From NCBI RefSeq assembly GCF_039543185.1, contig NZ_BAABJG010000013.1, positions 38,765-102,764 on the forward strand: a DNA stretch of 64,000 nucleotides. The letters run 5' to 3'. The position numbers were made by a program, and so were the translations under genes. This document shows, piece by piece, positions 36,341 through 44,132 of this stretch (its first letter is position 1; each line of letters starts with the position of its first letter). The notes beneath the pieces are model-generated. The model searched no databases. It saw nothing but the letters and a program-made list of their open reading frames with translations, and was not told where the DNA came from. Source of the DNA: Paenibacillus_S vulneris (GTDB lineage Bacteria; Bacillota; Bacilli; Paenibacillales; NBRC-103111).

Positions 36341-36721
36341 TTAGTTCCCTTTGGACTTGTCATCCAATATATTCTTCAATTCCTTTATCTCCTGCGGAGA
36401 GAGCTTTTCTTCCTTCAAAAAGTTTACCAAAAGAGGCTTGAAGGCCCCGCCGTAAATTCTTTTTAGAAAGGAAGCCGTTTCCGACCTCACGCACTCGTCC
36501 TCGGAAACCAACGGAAAATAAGCGTATACCTTGCTCTCTTGCGAGTAAGAAACGGCTTTTTTGTGAACCAGTCTGTTCAACAGTGTTCTTATCGTCTTTG
36601 GCTTCCAATCCGTCCGGTCTTCCAGAGCTTCAATCACTTCGTTGGCCGTACTTGGCGACTTAGCCCAGAGCACCTTCATCACTTCCCATTCCGCGTCCGA
36701 AATTTGGGGAATCTCATTCAT
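36341..36721 (-). CDS. BlaI/MecI/CopY family repressor (pair 1)
   Basis: A 126-residue winged-helix repressor: ISDAEWEVMKVLWAKSPSTANEV, then WKPKTIRTLLNRLVHKKAV (recognition helix and wing) and a C-terminal dimerisation helix set (LSPQEIKELKNIL). AGGAGGG lies ten bases before the ATG. Two matching operators lie in its promoter, so it should repress itself and the BlaR1 gene until BlaR1 triggers cleavage. Confidence 0.93.
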   Translation of the reverse strand: MNEIPQISDAEWEVMKVLWAKSPSTANEVIEALEDRTDWKPKTIRTLLNRLVHKKAVSYSQESKVYAYFPLVSEDECVRSETASFLKRIYGGAFKPLLVNFLKEEKLSPQEIKELKNILDDKSKGN

Positions 36722-36746
36722 TGCTTTTACCCTCCTGACCAGATTG

Positions 36747-36785
36747 ATTACATATGTAATACAATAACAATATTACAAGCGTAAT
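36747..36785 (-). promoter_or_regulatory. Double BlaI-type operator (pair 1)
   Basis: Two 14-base dyads of the form ATTAC-N4-GTAAT: ATTACATATGTAAT (36747-36760) and ATTACAAGCGTAAT (36772-36785), centres 25 bases apart, directly upstream of the repressor gene. This is the TACA-N-TGTA type expected for BlaI. Confidence 0.85.
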
Positions 36786-36835
36786 CTCGGAATGTCAAAT
36801 GCATCTCTGTATCCATGACCTGCTGCTATAATGCC

Positions 36836-36870
36836 AAAAAAACGCATTGTCCATAGACAGTGCGTTTTTT
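36836..36870. terminator. Terminator of the MerR-SRPBCC operon
   Basis: ACGCATTGTC (36842-36851) pairs with GACAGTGCGT (36856-36865), one mismatch, with A-run and T-run on either side. Ends the leftward operon at 36878. Confidence 0.85.
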
Positions 36871-36877
36871 CGATAAC

Positions 36878-37321
36878 CTAGGCCAGCCCCTCCAGCACCT
36901 TACCCAGCCGGTCAAGGTTCTGTTCGTTCGCCTCTTTACAGTAAGACTTGGCTTCCTCGTATTCTTCTGTTACCTTGAAATGCTGGCGAAACGTAAGCCG
37001 GGTTCGTTCCCCCAGATCCTCGAACGTTGCCGTGATTCGAAATTCGTGTCCCGACAGATGATCCAGCACGATCCGTTCCGCCGGTACGATCTCAACAAAG
37101 ACGTTATAGTTAGGATAATCGATGCCGTTCGGTCCATGCATGGTGAATTTCCAATCGCCTCCCGGCCTTGGGTCCCATTCGTGAAACGTATTCGTGAAGC
37201 CCTCCGGCCCCCACCACCGGGCTAACAGCTCCGGGGTTGTCCAGGCTCGAAATACGCGCTCCGGCGGGACATCGAACACTCGTGAGGTGATGAGTTCATT
37301 TTTGCCTGCCAGCATGCTCAT
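36878..37321 (-). CDS. SRPBCC (Aha1/START-like) domain protein B
   Basis: A 147-residue ligand-pocket protein: FDVPPERVFRAWTTPELLARWWGPEGFTN start, RPGGDWKFTMHGPNG, FVEIVPAERIVLDHLSG, and the C-terminal helix QNLDRLGKVLE. SRPBCC proteins hold hydrophobic ligands; many of this 'activator of Hsp90 ATPase homologue' type have no known ligand. It overlaps gene A by four bases (ATGA), and the two are paralogues. Part of an operon driven by the MerR regulator. Confidence 0.9.
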   Translation of the reverse strand: MSMLAGKNELITSRVFDVPPERVFRAWTTPELLARWWGPEGFTNTFHEWDPRPGGDWKFTMHGPNGIDYPNYNVFVEIVPAERIVLDHLSGHEFRITATFEDLGERTRLTFRQHFKVTEEYEEAKSYCKEANEQNLDRLGKVLEGLA

Positions 37322-37761
37322 CCCTCCTCTTCCAACGCCTTGCCCAGAGCATCCAGCATAATGGTCGTCCCATGCTCCCGAACCTCTGGCGTATCATGAC
37401 CATCAAAGAACGCGCCCTGCTCGGTAAAAATCAGCTTGGTGCCGTCACCTGTCTGGATAAGCTCAACCGTTGTGGTAGAAACGGAGAAGCGCTTGCCGTC
37501 CGAATCCAGGGTATACGTATATACAATGCGCTGCTCCGGCACGAGCTCCTGGTAGATGGCGTCGAAGGTAAAGACCGGCCCCTCCGGCGGTCCGCCGCTG
37601 CTGTATTCTCGTCCTCCAACCCGAAAATCGAAAATATCCGGCTTGGAGAACCATTTGGCCTTGGCCGCAGGGTTGGACCACGCGTGATATACCCGTTCAG
37701 GCGAGGCAGTATAGGTTTTCTCGATAACAAAGGTCGCATGTTTGACAAATCGTTCGTTCAT
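37318..37761 (-). CDS. SRPBCC (Aha1/START-like) domain protein A
   Basis: A 147-residue SRPBCC protein: YTASPERVYHAWSNPAAKAKWFSKP, FDFRVGGREYSSGGPPEGP, ELVPEQRIVYTYTLDSDGKR, and TKLIFTEQGAFFDGHD. Similar in size and fold to protein B next to it but well diverged. Start overlaps the stop of the MerR gene. Possibly ligand binding or detoxifying, inferred only from the MerR context. Confidence 0.9.
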   Translation of the reverse strand: MNERFVKHATFVIEKTYTASPERVYHAWSNPAAKAKWFSKPDIFDFRVGGREYSSGGPPEGPVFTFDAIYQELVPEQRIVYTYTLDSDGKRFSVSTTTVELIQTGDGTKLIFTEQGAFFDGHDTPEVREHGTTIMLDALGKALEEEG

Positions 37762-38264
37762 TGATTTTCCTCCTTAGGTTTCGGCGTTCCATTCTCCCCG
37801 GCAAGGAATTCCTCCAGCTGGTCCAAGTGTCGCTCCCAGCTCCTTTGCCGCTCCAGGACGGGCTTCTCGAACTGCATTTTCATCGCTTGCAGAAGTCCTG
37901 TGAAATCCTCCAAGGTTAATTCCGCATTCCCCTGCATCAGCTTGGATACGTGTCCCAGCTGCTCCAACAGCTTCTGCTGCAGCCGAATCTGCTCCTTAAT
38001 TCTTGTGATCTGCAGGGTGACGATCTCAAGAGGACTAAGGTGCCCGCCCGTTAAAGCCGACTTCACCTCTTCGAGAGACAGACCCAGCTCCTTAAGCGAT
38101 AAAATTTGCTGCAGGCGCGACAAATCCTTTTCACTATACAGCCTGTGACCGGAATCCGTCTGGTCTGACGGTGAGAACAAGCCGATTTGATCATAATAAC
38201 GTAACGTTCTTACGGTAAGCCCCGTCATCCGGGCGAGCTCGCCGACCTTCCAATGCTTCCTCAT
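37758..38264 (-). CDS. MerR family transcriptional regulator
   Basis: A 168-residue regulator: MerR helix-turn-helix WKVGELARMTGLTVRTLRYYDQIGL, wing (SGHRLYSEKDLSRLQQI), then a long coiled-coil dimer helix (TRIKEQIRLQQKLLEQLGHVSKLM) and a small C-terminal region without a Cys metal site. So it probably senses an organic ligand (TipA/BmrR-like type) rather than metal. Its promoter has the 19-base spacer and dyad expected for MerR activation, so it controls its own operon. Confidence 0.93.
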   Translation of the reverse strand: MRKHWKVGELARMTGLTVRTLRYYDQIGLFSPSDQTDSGHRLYSEKDLSRLQQILSLKELGLSLEEVKSALTGGHLSPLEIVTLQITRIKEQIRLQQKLLEQLGHVSKLMQGNAELTLEDFTGLLQAMKMQFEKPVLERQRSWERHLDQLEEFLAGENGTPKPKEENQ

Positions 38265-38308
38265 CTATCATCTCCACTCCTGATCGCTAGCTGTCTACCG
38301 GTAGCTTT

Positions 38309-38339
38309 ATTATAAAACCTTACGTTACGTAAGGTGCAA
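38309..38339 (-). promoter_or_regulatory. MerR-type promoter with operator in a 19-bp spacer
   Basis: On the minus strand TTGCAC (38334-38339), exactly 19 bases, TATAAT (38309-38314). The spacer contains the perfect 8-1-8 palindrome CCTTACGTTACGTAAGG (38318-38334). Over-long spacing with a central dyad is the hallmark of MerR-activated promoters. Confidence 0.93.
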
Positions 38340-38500
38340 GAGAAATTGAAAAGTTGATGTTTCGGAGGCAGATGCTCCATAGAAATCAATCTCTATCCGC
38401 ATAAATTCGACAAATATCGCAAAATTCCCCAAATAGTTTCCATGTATCGGAACATTTATAATGTTTTAGCAGGCGTTATGGGTTATAATGGCTAGAATAT

Positions 38501-38686
38501 AGTAAAATTTACCCAATACAATATTACCCAGACCCACGAAATGGGTCCTTGGCTTCAAATCTGATTCCGGCGCTTTGCAGGAGCCCCGTACATAGGCGAA
38601 GAAACCATGAAGGCTTTCCACTTCCAAAACCTATTTTTGGAGGTTTCATCATAGATTCATCTCATTGTTGAAAGAAGGTTTGGTTT
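38501..38686 (+). ncRNA. Candidate structured leader of the CuAO-stalk gene
   Basis: Several stems: GACCCA-CGAAA-TGGGTC (38531-38547); and an outer stem GAAACC (38601-38606)/GGTTTC (38642-38647) that encloses GAAG/CTTC and CCAAAA-CCTAT-TTTTGG (38624-38640), i.e. a possible three-way junction. It matches no riboswitch consensus I know. The remainder of the 420-base gap (38265-38500) holds the MerR promoter and AT-rich sequence. Confidence 0.4.
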
Positions 38687-40156
38687 ATGAAAACATGGCT
38701 TCATCGTTCTCTCATCACCACCATGTCGCTTGCCATGCTGACGGCATCGTCCTTGCCGGTTTTTGCGGATGAGCAGGCCGCCAAACAGGAAGCAAACCTG
38801 GACATCGGCATTTTAGTTAACGGCAGTATGCTCGTTCCGCTCCGTGATATTACGGATGAGCTGAATGCCAAGCTAACTTGGAATGATGAGCAGAAGTCCA
38901 TTACTCTGGACAGAGCAGGCTCCTCGGTATTTATGAAAATTGACGATCCTCAGGTTCAAGTCAACGGACAAGCAAAGACACTGGAGGTTGCCCCAAGAAT
39001 AGAGGGTGACAAAACTTTTGTACCGCTGCGTCTCATCAGCGAAGCGTTCGGCGCTAAAGTGGAATGGAATGGAGAAAAGCAGCAAGCGACGGTTCAAACC
39101 GCGGATAAGAGCCTGTACATAATGGGTTATCCTTATTTTGAGTGGGAAGGCAATCATTTTGTTTATTCCGGAGATCTGGTGAATGGGCTTCCGCAAGGGC
39201 AAGGTACAGCCGTAAAAGGCACTTCCATTTATAATGACGTGTGGTATAAGGGGGCTTGGGATCAAGGAAAGCCTGTAGAGCTGCTATCGAACGACTATAA
39301 AATCTATGTCAACGGTAATTACCTTACTTCCGACTACCCGCCGATCGTTCGCAACGATGTGGTCTATCTGCCGCTTTGGGCGCTTCTCGGTACCTTGAAA
39401 ATGTCGGCTAAGCCGGTGGGCGACGTCCTTCGAATCAATCATCCGAACCGGGTCCTGTTGATTGGCTCCGACAGCAATTTGATCACCTATTTCGGTAACA
39501 GCATGGATCAGCATTCCAATCGCATGGAATATCCGGTTATTTCCGAGCAATCCGTCCTGTATGTGCCGATTACCTTTTTGCCGGAGTATTTGGACGTCCA
39601 GGTTGCATGGGGAGAAGGCCGTCGAATTGATCTTACGGCGGGAGACCTGACCAAGAATACTTCTTGGGGCGTTGATAACAAAATTAACAAGACTGCCGAG
39701 CAGCTTCAGACCGATATCGCCGCCGAAAGCATTTGGAAGAAATACGGCGATTCCTTGTGGAGCAGCCGCGATCTCCCATATCCCGCCGGGCAGAAGTTTA
39801 ATCAATATGAAAAGCTGACCGTAATCAGCTACAGCGGATTAAACGCAACCTTAAGCGACGGCAATCAATCGATCGACTTTAAGTTTTCCTCTCTTAGCTC
39901 TCTGGGCGCGGCCTTCTACACCAAAGATCCTCTGGCTGAGTTCGACTGGTCCAGCGAGACCAAAGATTTGATCCGCCGGGAAAAGGTGGCCATCGGCATG
40001 ACACGGGAGCAAGTCCTGGTGTCGTGGGGAAAACCGGATAATGTCAATGCGTATGGCGGAAAAATGGAACAGTGGGTTTATCGTTATGGCTCGAGCTTCA
40101 AAGCCCAATATTTATATTTTTCCGGCAATATCCTGGATTCCATTCAAAACCCCTAA
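38687..40156 (+). CDS. Exported protein with copper-amine-oxidase-N stalk and OmlA-like C-terminus
   Basis: A 489-residue protein with a signal peptide (cleavage near VFADEQ). Residues about 35-140 are a CuAO_N1 stalk domain (MLVPLRDITDELNAKLTWNDEQKSITL, FVPLRLISEAFGAKVEWNGEKQQATV), common in Paenibacillus wall proteins and not an oxidase. A MORN-like strand pair follows (FVYSGDLVNGLPQGQGTAVKG), then a second stalk-type domain (about 200-325), and the C-terminus has the SmpA/OmlA-like IGMTREQVLVSWGKPDNVNAYGG motif. Probably a cell-surface or wall protein; function unknown. AAAGAAGG upstream of the ATG; possible structured leader before it. Confidence 0.82.
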   Translation: MKTWLHRSLITTMSLAMLTASSLPVFADEQAAKQEANLDIGILVNGSMLVPLRDITDELNAKLTWNDEQKSITLDRAGSSVFMKIDDPQVQVNGQAKTLEVAPRIEGDKTFVPLRLISEAFGAKVEWNGEKQQATVQTADKSLYIMGYPYFEWEGNHFVYSGDLVNGLPQGQGTAVKGTSIYNDVWYKGAWDQGKPVELLSNDYKIYVNGNYLTSDYPPIVRNDVVYLPLWALLGTLKMSAKPVGDVLRINHPNRVLLIGSDSNLITYFGNSMDQHSNRMEYPVISEQSVLYVPITFLPEYLDVQVAWGEGRRIDLTAGDLTKNTSWGVDNKINKTAEQLQTDIAAESIWKKYGDSLWSSRDLPYPAGQKFNQYEKLTVISYSGLNATLSDGNQSIDFKFSSLSSLGAAFYTKDPLAEFDWSSETKDLIRREKVAIGMTREQVLVSWGKPDNVNAYGGKMEQWVYRYGSSFKAQYLYFSGNILDSIQNP

Positions 40157-40190
40157 TTGATTGTTTATAAAATCATCCTTTAACTTGAAC

Positions 40191-40240
40191 ATGCACTCCC
40201 AACGTTAGCTGTATCGAACAGCAGTGGGGGTGCATTTTTT
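40191..40240 (+). terminator. Terminator of the CuAO-stalk gene
   Basis: ATGCACTCCC (40191-40200) pairs with GGGGGTGCAT (40226-40235), followed by TTTTTT. Confidence 0.85.
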
Positions 40241-40250
40241 GACCCAAATC

Positions 40251-40291
40251 AAAAAACGGCCTTATCCCCAATAAAGTAAGGACGAAGGCCG
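40251..40291 (-). terminator. Terminator of the malate:quinone oxidoreductase gene
   Basis: CGGCCTT/AAGGCCG stem (40257-40291) with a six-base U-run on the minus strand, 15 bases past the mqo stop. Confidence 0.85.
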
Positions 40292-40305
40292 CTTAGTATT
40301 TATTT

Positions 40306-41802
40306 CTATACGGTTTGCAGTTCGCCGGACAGACCCAGCGTCCGTGACGTTGAGGTATGAATTTCGCGAATCAGCTCCGGATTCTTCAATAAGGTCACAC
40401 CGTATGAAGGAATCATTTCTTTAATTTTAGGCTCCCACTCTTTAACATGCTGCGGGAAGCATTTATTGATAACTTCCAGCATGACGGAAACCGCGGTGGA
40501 AGCGCCAGGAGAAGCGCCGAGCAATGCGGCTATCGAGCCGTCAGCGGCATTAATGACTTCTGTACCAAACTGGAGCGTACCTTTGCCTGCAGCCGTATCT
40601 TTAATAATTTGTACGCGTTGACCTGCTATCAGCAAATCCCAATCCTCGCTCTTGGCGTTCGGGATAAATTGGCGCAAATCATCCATACGCTGTTCTTTGG
40701 ATAACATCACTTGTTTGATCAAGTAGGTGGTCAAGGAAGCGTTCTTGACGCCTGCCGCCATCATCGTTACGAGATTATGCGGTTTGACGGAAGTGATCAA
40801 ATCCATCATAGAACCGGTTTTTAAGAACTTCGGCGAGAAGCCGGCAAACGGTCCGAATAACAGCGACTCTTTGCGATCGATAACCCGGGTATCCAAATGC
40901 GGAACAGACATCGGAGGAGCGCCCACCGGAGCTTGTCCGTATACTTTGGCACGGTGCTGCGCCACGATTTCCGGCTTCTGGCATACCATAAAGAGTCCGC
41001 TTACCGGGAAGCCCCCGATACCTTTTCCTTCAGGGATACCGGATTTTTGCAGCAAATGAAGGCTTCCGCCGCCGCCGCCGATAAAGACGAATTTGGCCGT
41101 ATGGCGTTCGACATTACCGCTATCCAGATTCCGTACCTTCAATTCCCACGAGCCATCGCTCGTACGTTTAATATCATCTACTTGTTGCTTGTATTTTATG
41201 TCTACATTTTTCTTCTTTAGGTGATCAAACAATAACCGCGTTAAAGCACCAAAGTTGACATCCGTTCCGGCTTCACTTCTTGTTGCCGCAATAGGGGTGT
41301 TCAACTGCCGGTCTTTCATCATTAGCGGAATCCATTCGGCCAGCTTGGACGGATCATCAGAAAATTCCATTCCGTCAAACAGAGGGTTTTTGGACAAGGC
41401 TTCAAACCGTTTTTTCAAAAAGGTTACGTCTTTTTCCCCTTGGACAAAGCTCATATGAGGTACGGGCACGATAAAATCCCGCGGATTCCGAATCAGATTG
41501 CTTTTTACCAGATAAGACCAAAACTGCTTGGAAACCTGGAACTCTTCATTGACTTTAATCGCTTTGCTGATATCGACGGAACCATCCGGTTTCTCCACCG
41601 TGTAGTTAAGCTCGCACAGCGAAGAATGCCCTGTTCCCGCGTTATTCCATTCGTTCGAGCTTTCCTCTCCCGCGCTTGCGAGTCTCTCAAACACGGTAAT
41701 TTTCCAATCCGGTACTAATTCTTTCAACAATGACCCTAAAGTCGCACTCATGATTCCGGCACCAATTAAGATAACGTCTGTTGTCGTTTGTCTGCTGCTC
41801 AT
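40306..41802 (-). CDS. mqo: Malate:quinone oxidoreductase
   Basis: A 498-residue FAD enzyme that oxidises malate to oxaloacetate and passes electrons to the membrane quinone pool. N-terminal dinucleotide-binding VILIGAGIMSATLGSLL (about 10-26) followed by EWNNAGTGHSSLCELNYT, which is diagnostic for MQO; also VFIGGGGGSLHLLQKSGIPEGKGIGGFPVSG and FGPFAGFSPKFLKTGS. Full family length, no break. Monocistronic, with a terminator downstream and a hairpin-rich leader upstream. It would bypass or complement NAD-malate dehydrogenase. Confidence 0.97.
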   Translation of the reverse strand: MSSRQTTTDVILIGAGIMSATLGSLLKELVPDWKITVFERLASAGEESSNEWNNAGTGHSSLCELNYTVEKPDGSVDISKAIKVNEEFQVSKQFWSYLVKSNLIRNPRDFIVPVPHMSFVQGEKDVTFLKKRFEALSKNPLFDGMEFSDDPSKLAEWIPLMMKDRQLNTPIAATRSEAGTDVNFGALTRLLFDHLKKKNVDIKYKQQVDDIKRTSDGSWELKVRNLDSGNVERHTAKFVFIGGGGGSLHLLQKSGIPEGKGIGGFPVSGLFMVCQKPEIVAQHRAKVYGQAPVGAPPMSVPHLDTRVIDRKESLLFGPFAGFSPKFLKTGSMMDLITSVKPHNLVTMMAAGVKNASLTTYLIKQVMLSKEQRMDDLRQFIPNAKSEDWDLLIAGQRVQIIKDTAAGKGTLQFGTEVINAADGSIAALLGASPGASTAVSVMLEVINKCFPQHVKEWEPKIKEMIPSYGVTLLKNPELIREIHTSTSRTLGLSGELQTV

Positions 41803-42245
41803 TTTTACCGTCCCTTACATGCTAATATTGGAAGAAAAGATGCAGGCGCTCCTCAGCCTGCACAGCAAGTCAGGGTGGGACCCTGGTCACACCCTAGTTC
41901 TAGATCAAATATCATCTGATCCTGCTGTATTACTTATCACTTCATAATAGATTAATATATCTACTATTATATGATAGTTATATACTATTTAAAAGCCTTT
42001 AAAATCCGGTAAATTTCATGGATCGCAACCTAATGCAGTAAGAAATGGGAAACCGTCCACAAAACCCTAGAAATACACAAAAAACCAAGGCTTTGCCCCT
42101 GCTACCTGCAAGGGTTGTGGCTTGGGGCGGCTGCTTAGAGTGGCATTGGATATAAAAAGATGAAATTTTCCTCAATACCCTATTTAACTGATAGGAATTA
42201 TATGTTATTATGTGAATTAAATTCATTAGCTAGGGGAGAGATACT
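41803..42245. other. Intergenic region with mqo leader hairpins and a lone minus-strand terminator
   Basis: Near mqo: TGCAGGC/GCCTGCA (41841-41862) and overlapping stems CAGGGT-GGG-ACCCTG (41871-41885) and AGGGTG/CACCCT (41872-41895). AT-rich dyads around 41945-41990. A minus-strand terminator-like stem CCAAG/CTTGG with six U (42079-42125) has no minus-strand gene before it; a 75-codon minus frame (41999-42226) runs through it and looks non-coding. GGGGAGAG before 42246 is the ribosome site of the OsmC gene. Confidence 0.5.
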
Positions 42246-42692
42246 ATGGCGATTACGACATTTAAAGCATCCGCGCACTTGCAGCAAGGCGTTGCGGTCA
42301 AAGTTCAATCAAGACAGTTCGAGTTCACGATCGATGAACCAAAAAGTTTGGGCGGTACGGATACAGGTCCCAATCCAGTTGAAGTTGTACTCGGCGCACT
42401 GGGTGCTTGCCAGTCTATCGTCGCTAGAGTGTATGCTCCTAAATTTGATGTCAATCTAAAAGACTTCCGGGTAGAAGTAGAAGGCGATCTTGATTTAGAC
42501 GGATTCTTTAAACGATCGGATGTCCGCCCAGGCTATTCGGATATTCGGTACACGTTCCATATCAAGACTGATGCTCCCAAAGAACGGGTGGAGCAATTTA
42601 TAGCTTTCTTAGAAGAAACTTGCCCCGTTGGAGATACGATCGCGAACAAAGTAAACCTGAAGTTAAGCGGTATCGTCATCGAGAACGACTAG
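42246..42692 (+). CDS. OsmC family protein (peroxiredoxin-like)
   Basis: A 148-residue OsmC/Ohr superfamily protein of the YhfA type. Two conserved Cys sit in LGACQSIVARVYA (Cys55) and EETCPVGDTIANKVN (Cys126), the thiol pair that reduces organic hydroperoxides in this fold; also GPNPVEVVLGALGAC. Size is typical. GGGGAGAG precedes the ATG. Single gene with a strong terminator. A role in peroxide or thiol stress is likely from the family. Confidence 0.9.
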   Translation: MAITTFKASAHLQQGVAVKVQSRQFEFTIDEPKSLGGTDTGPNPVEVVLGALGACQSIVARVYAPKFDVNLKDFRVEVEGDLDLDGFFKRSDVRPGYSDIRYTFHIKTDAPKERVEQFIAFLEETCPVGDTIANKVNLKLSGIVIEND

Positions 42693-42802
42693 TTAAGTTT
42701 TTAACCTAAAGGCGTTGCTGAACCAGAAAGTGAGATGTAATGGAGGTTCAACATATAAAAGTGAGAGCATTCCGACCGAGCTTTACGCTACCGCGTTATT
42801 TT

Positions 42803-42860
42803 AGAACCCTGACCTTCAGCAAGGGACAGTAGTCCTTCGTGCAGTCAGGGTTCTTTTTTG
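42803..42860 (+). terminator. Terminator of the OsmC gene
   Basis: AGAACCCTGAC (42803-42813) pairs perfectly with GTCAGGGTTCT (42844-42854), then TTTTTT. Confidence 0.9.
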
Positions 42861-42879
42861 GAGTATAGATTGAGAACGA

Positions 42880-43440
42880 TCAGGCCAATTCTTCCTGCAC
42901 TGCTTCGGTTTTTCTTCCTTTTCGATTCACCAGCGTTAGGCTCAGCGCGTCATATCCGTTACGTTTCGCCTCTTCAAAATCGCAATACCCGCCGCTGATC
43001 AGCATCAACCGCCCTTGTTCATCAACATCGTCGGAAAATTCTTCATCCCAATCGACATTGTAATAGGCCGTAATATACATCTCGAAAGTATCTTCGCCGT
43101 CCTGATCCACGTAAGGCTGCAGCGGCAACCGGTCGGTATGCTGCTCCTTCGAATAAGTATCGCATAGCATTGCGTTATAGCCATGCTTGCAGCCGTCGAA
43201 CAGAATGAACCGTTCTTCGGTGATCGGGTCCTCGGCCAAGATCAGCTGAGGGGCAAAGTCAGTCGTTGCGATCAACCCGTCCATCAGTTCTCCGTAATAA
43301 TAAAGGCGAAACTGTGTGCGGCCTTCCTTCGTCTGCAGCTTGCCTGTCCATTCCTCTTCAAACCAAGTCTCCGGTTTATCAGCGATGGTTACCTCTTCGA
43401 GATAAGCCGGCCCAAGCCGATAATTTGATTGCTCAGACAT
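42880..43440 (-). CDS. Hypothetical protein, acidic, 186 residues
   Basis: Not recognised. A soluble, acidic protein without signal peptide or membrane segment; alternating hydrophobic strands (TQFRLYYYGELMDGLIATTDFAPQLILAEDP, ERFILFDGCKHGYNAML, TFEMYITAYYNVDWDEEF) suggest a mostly beta fold. Aromatic and Asp/Glu-rich patches stand out. Codon use matches its neighbours. The start ATG has AAAGGAAAC upstream. Separated from both neighbours, so no operon context. Confidence 0.7.
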   Translation of the reverse strand: MSEQSNYRLGPAYLEEVTIADKPETWFEEEWTGKLQTKEGRTQFRLYYYGELMDGLIATTDFAPQLILAEDPITEERFILFDGCKHGYNAMLCDTYSKEQHTDRLPLQPYVDQDGEDTFEMYITAYYNVDWDEEFSDDVDEQGRLMLISGGYCDFEEAKRNGYDALSLTLVNRKGRKTEAVQEELA

Positions 43441-43617
43441 AGAATAGTTTCCTTTCTTTGCGGGATGAATAAAAAAGATTTACTTTGCTTCTCTCACGCT
43501 CATTCCATCTTTTAATTATATCATCCTTATACTTTACAGTCTTATGCTGGACAACCGTTCGAGGACGAAGCTGAACCCCCTCAACTAAAGGTCGAATTAT
43601 CCCTCTTTAATCGCCCC

Positions 43618-43671
43618 TTGACTTTTATCGTTTACAGACGTAAACTTTAATCATCGTTTACACACGTAAAC
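43618..43671 (+). promoter_or_regulatory. Promoter with double BlaI-type operator (pair 2)
   Basis: TTGACT (43618-43623), 17-base spacer, TAAACT (43641-43646). Two 16-base dyads GTTTAC-N4-GTAAAC at 43630-43645 (over spacer and -10) and 43656-43671, centres 26 bases apart. Clear repression geometry. Arms differ from pair 1 (GTTTAC versus ATTAC). Confidence 0.9.
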
Positions 43672-43697
43672 AATAACCGTAGAAAAAGGTGAAGCTA

Positions 43698-44081
43698 TTG
43701 AACAATCCCCCTCACATTACCGAGGCCGAGAGTGAAGTGATGAAGCTTCTATGGCAGAAGGAGCCTTTGACGGCTGTCGAGATCATCTCCCAGCTGAAGG
43801 ATTCGATGGATTGGTCGGACCAGACTATCAAAACCTTCCTCAATCGCCTCCACAAAAAAAAGGCCATCCGATTTGAAAAGTCCGGCAGAAACTACCTCTA
43901 TTATCCGATGGTTACATACGACGAATATGTTAAAGCAGCGAACCGCTCCTTCCTCGACCGGATGTATAACGGGGCTGTCGGGATGCTGTTCGCCAAGTTC
44001 CTGGAAGAGGAGAAGCTCTCCGACAATGAAATTGAGCAGCTCCAGCAGCTATTGGAGAAAAAGAAAAGAGACGGCAGCTAA
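43698..44081 (+). CDS. BlaI/MecI/CopY family repressor (pair 2)
   Basis: About 127 residues: ITEAESEVMKLLWQKEPLTAVEI, WSDQTIKTFLNRLHKKKAI (recognition helix and wing), C-terminal dimer helices (LSDNEIEQLQQLLEKKKR). I prefer the TTG at 43698, five bases after AGGTGA; a GTG at 43689 is in frame but overlaps that site. About 45 percent like the pair 1 repressor by eye. Its recognition helix differs, in keeping with the different operator. First gene of a BlaI-BlaR1 operon. Confidence 0.92.
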   Translation: MNNPPHITEAESEVMKLLWQKEPLTAVEIISQLKDSMDWSDQTIKTFLNRLHKKKAIRFEKSGRNYLYYPMVTYDEYVKAANRSFLDRMYNGAVGMLFAKFLEEEKLSDNEIEQLQQLLEKKKRDGS

Positions 44082-44132
44082 GAGCCGCTGGCTGCTTCTG
44101 CCGTGAGGCTGCCGGAAGGAGAACGTATATTC

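Noticed and set aside
38501..38686. Possible cyclic-di-GMP or cyclic-di-AMP riboswitch.
   Set aside because: Neither the GEMM nor the ydaO consensus positions could be found; kept only as an unassigned structured leader.
41872..41882. AGGGTGGGACC resembles the T-box antiterminator sequence on the plus strand.
   Set aside because: No stem I or specifier region precedes it (only 70 bases to the opposite-strand mqo gene), no terminator follows, and the downstream gene is an OsmC protein, not an amino-acid gene.
41999..42226. 75-codon minus-strand frame as a protein gene.
   Set aside because: No ribosome site, a terminator-like stem with U-run lies inside it, and composition is not protein-like.
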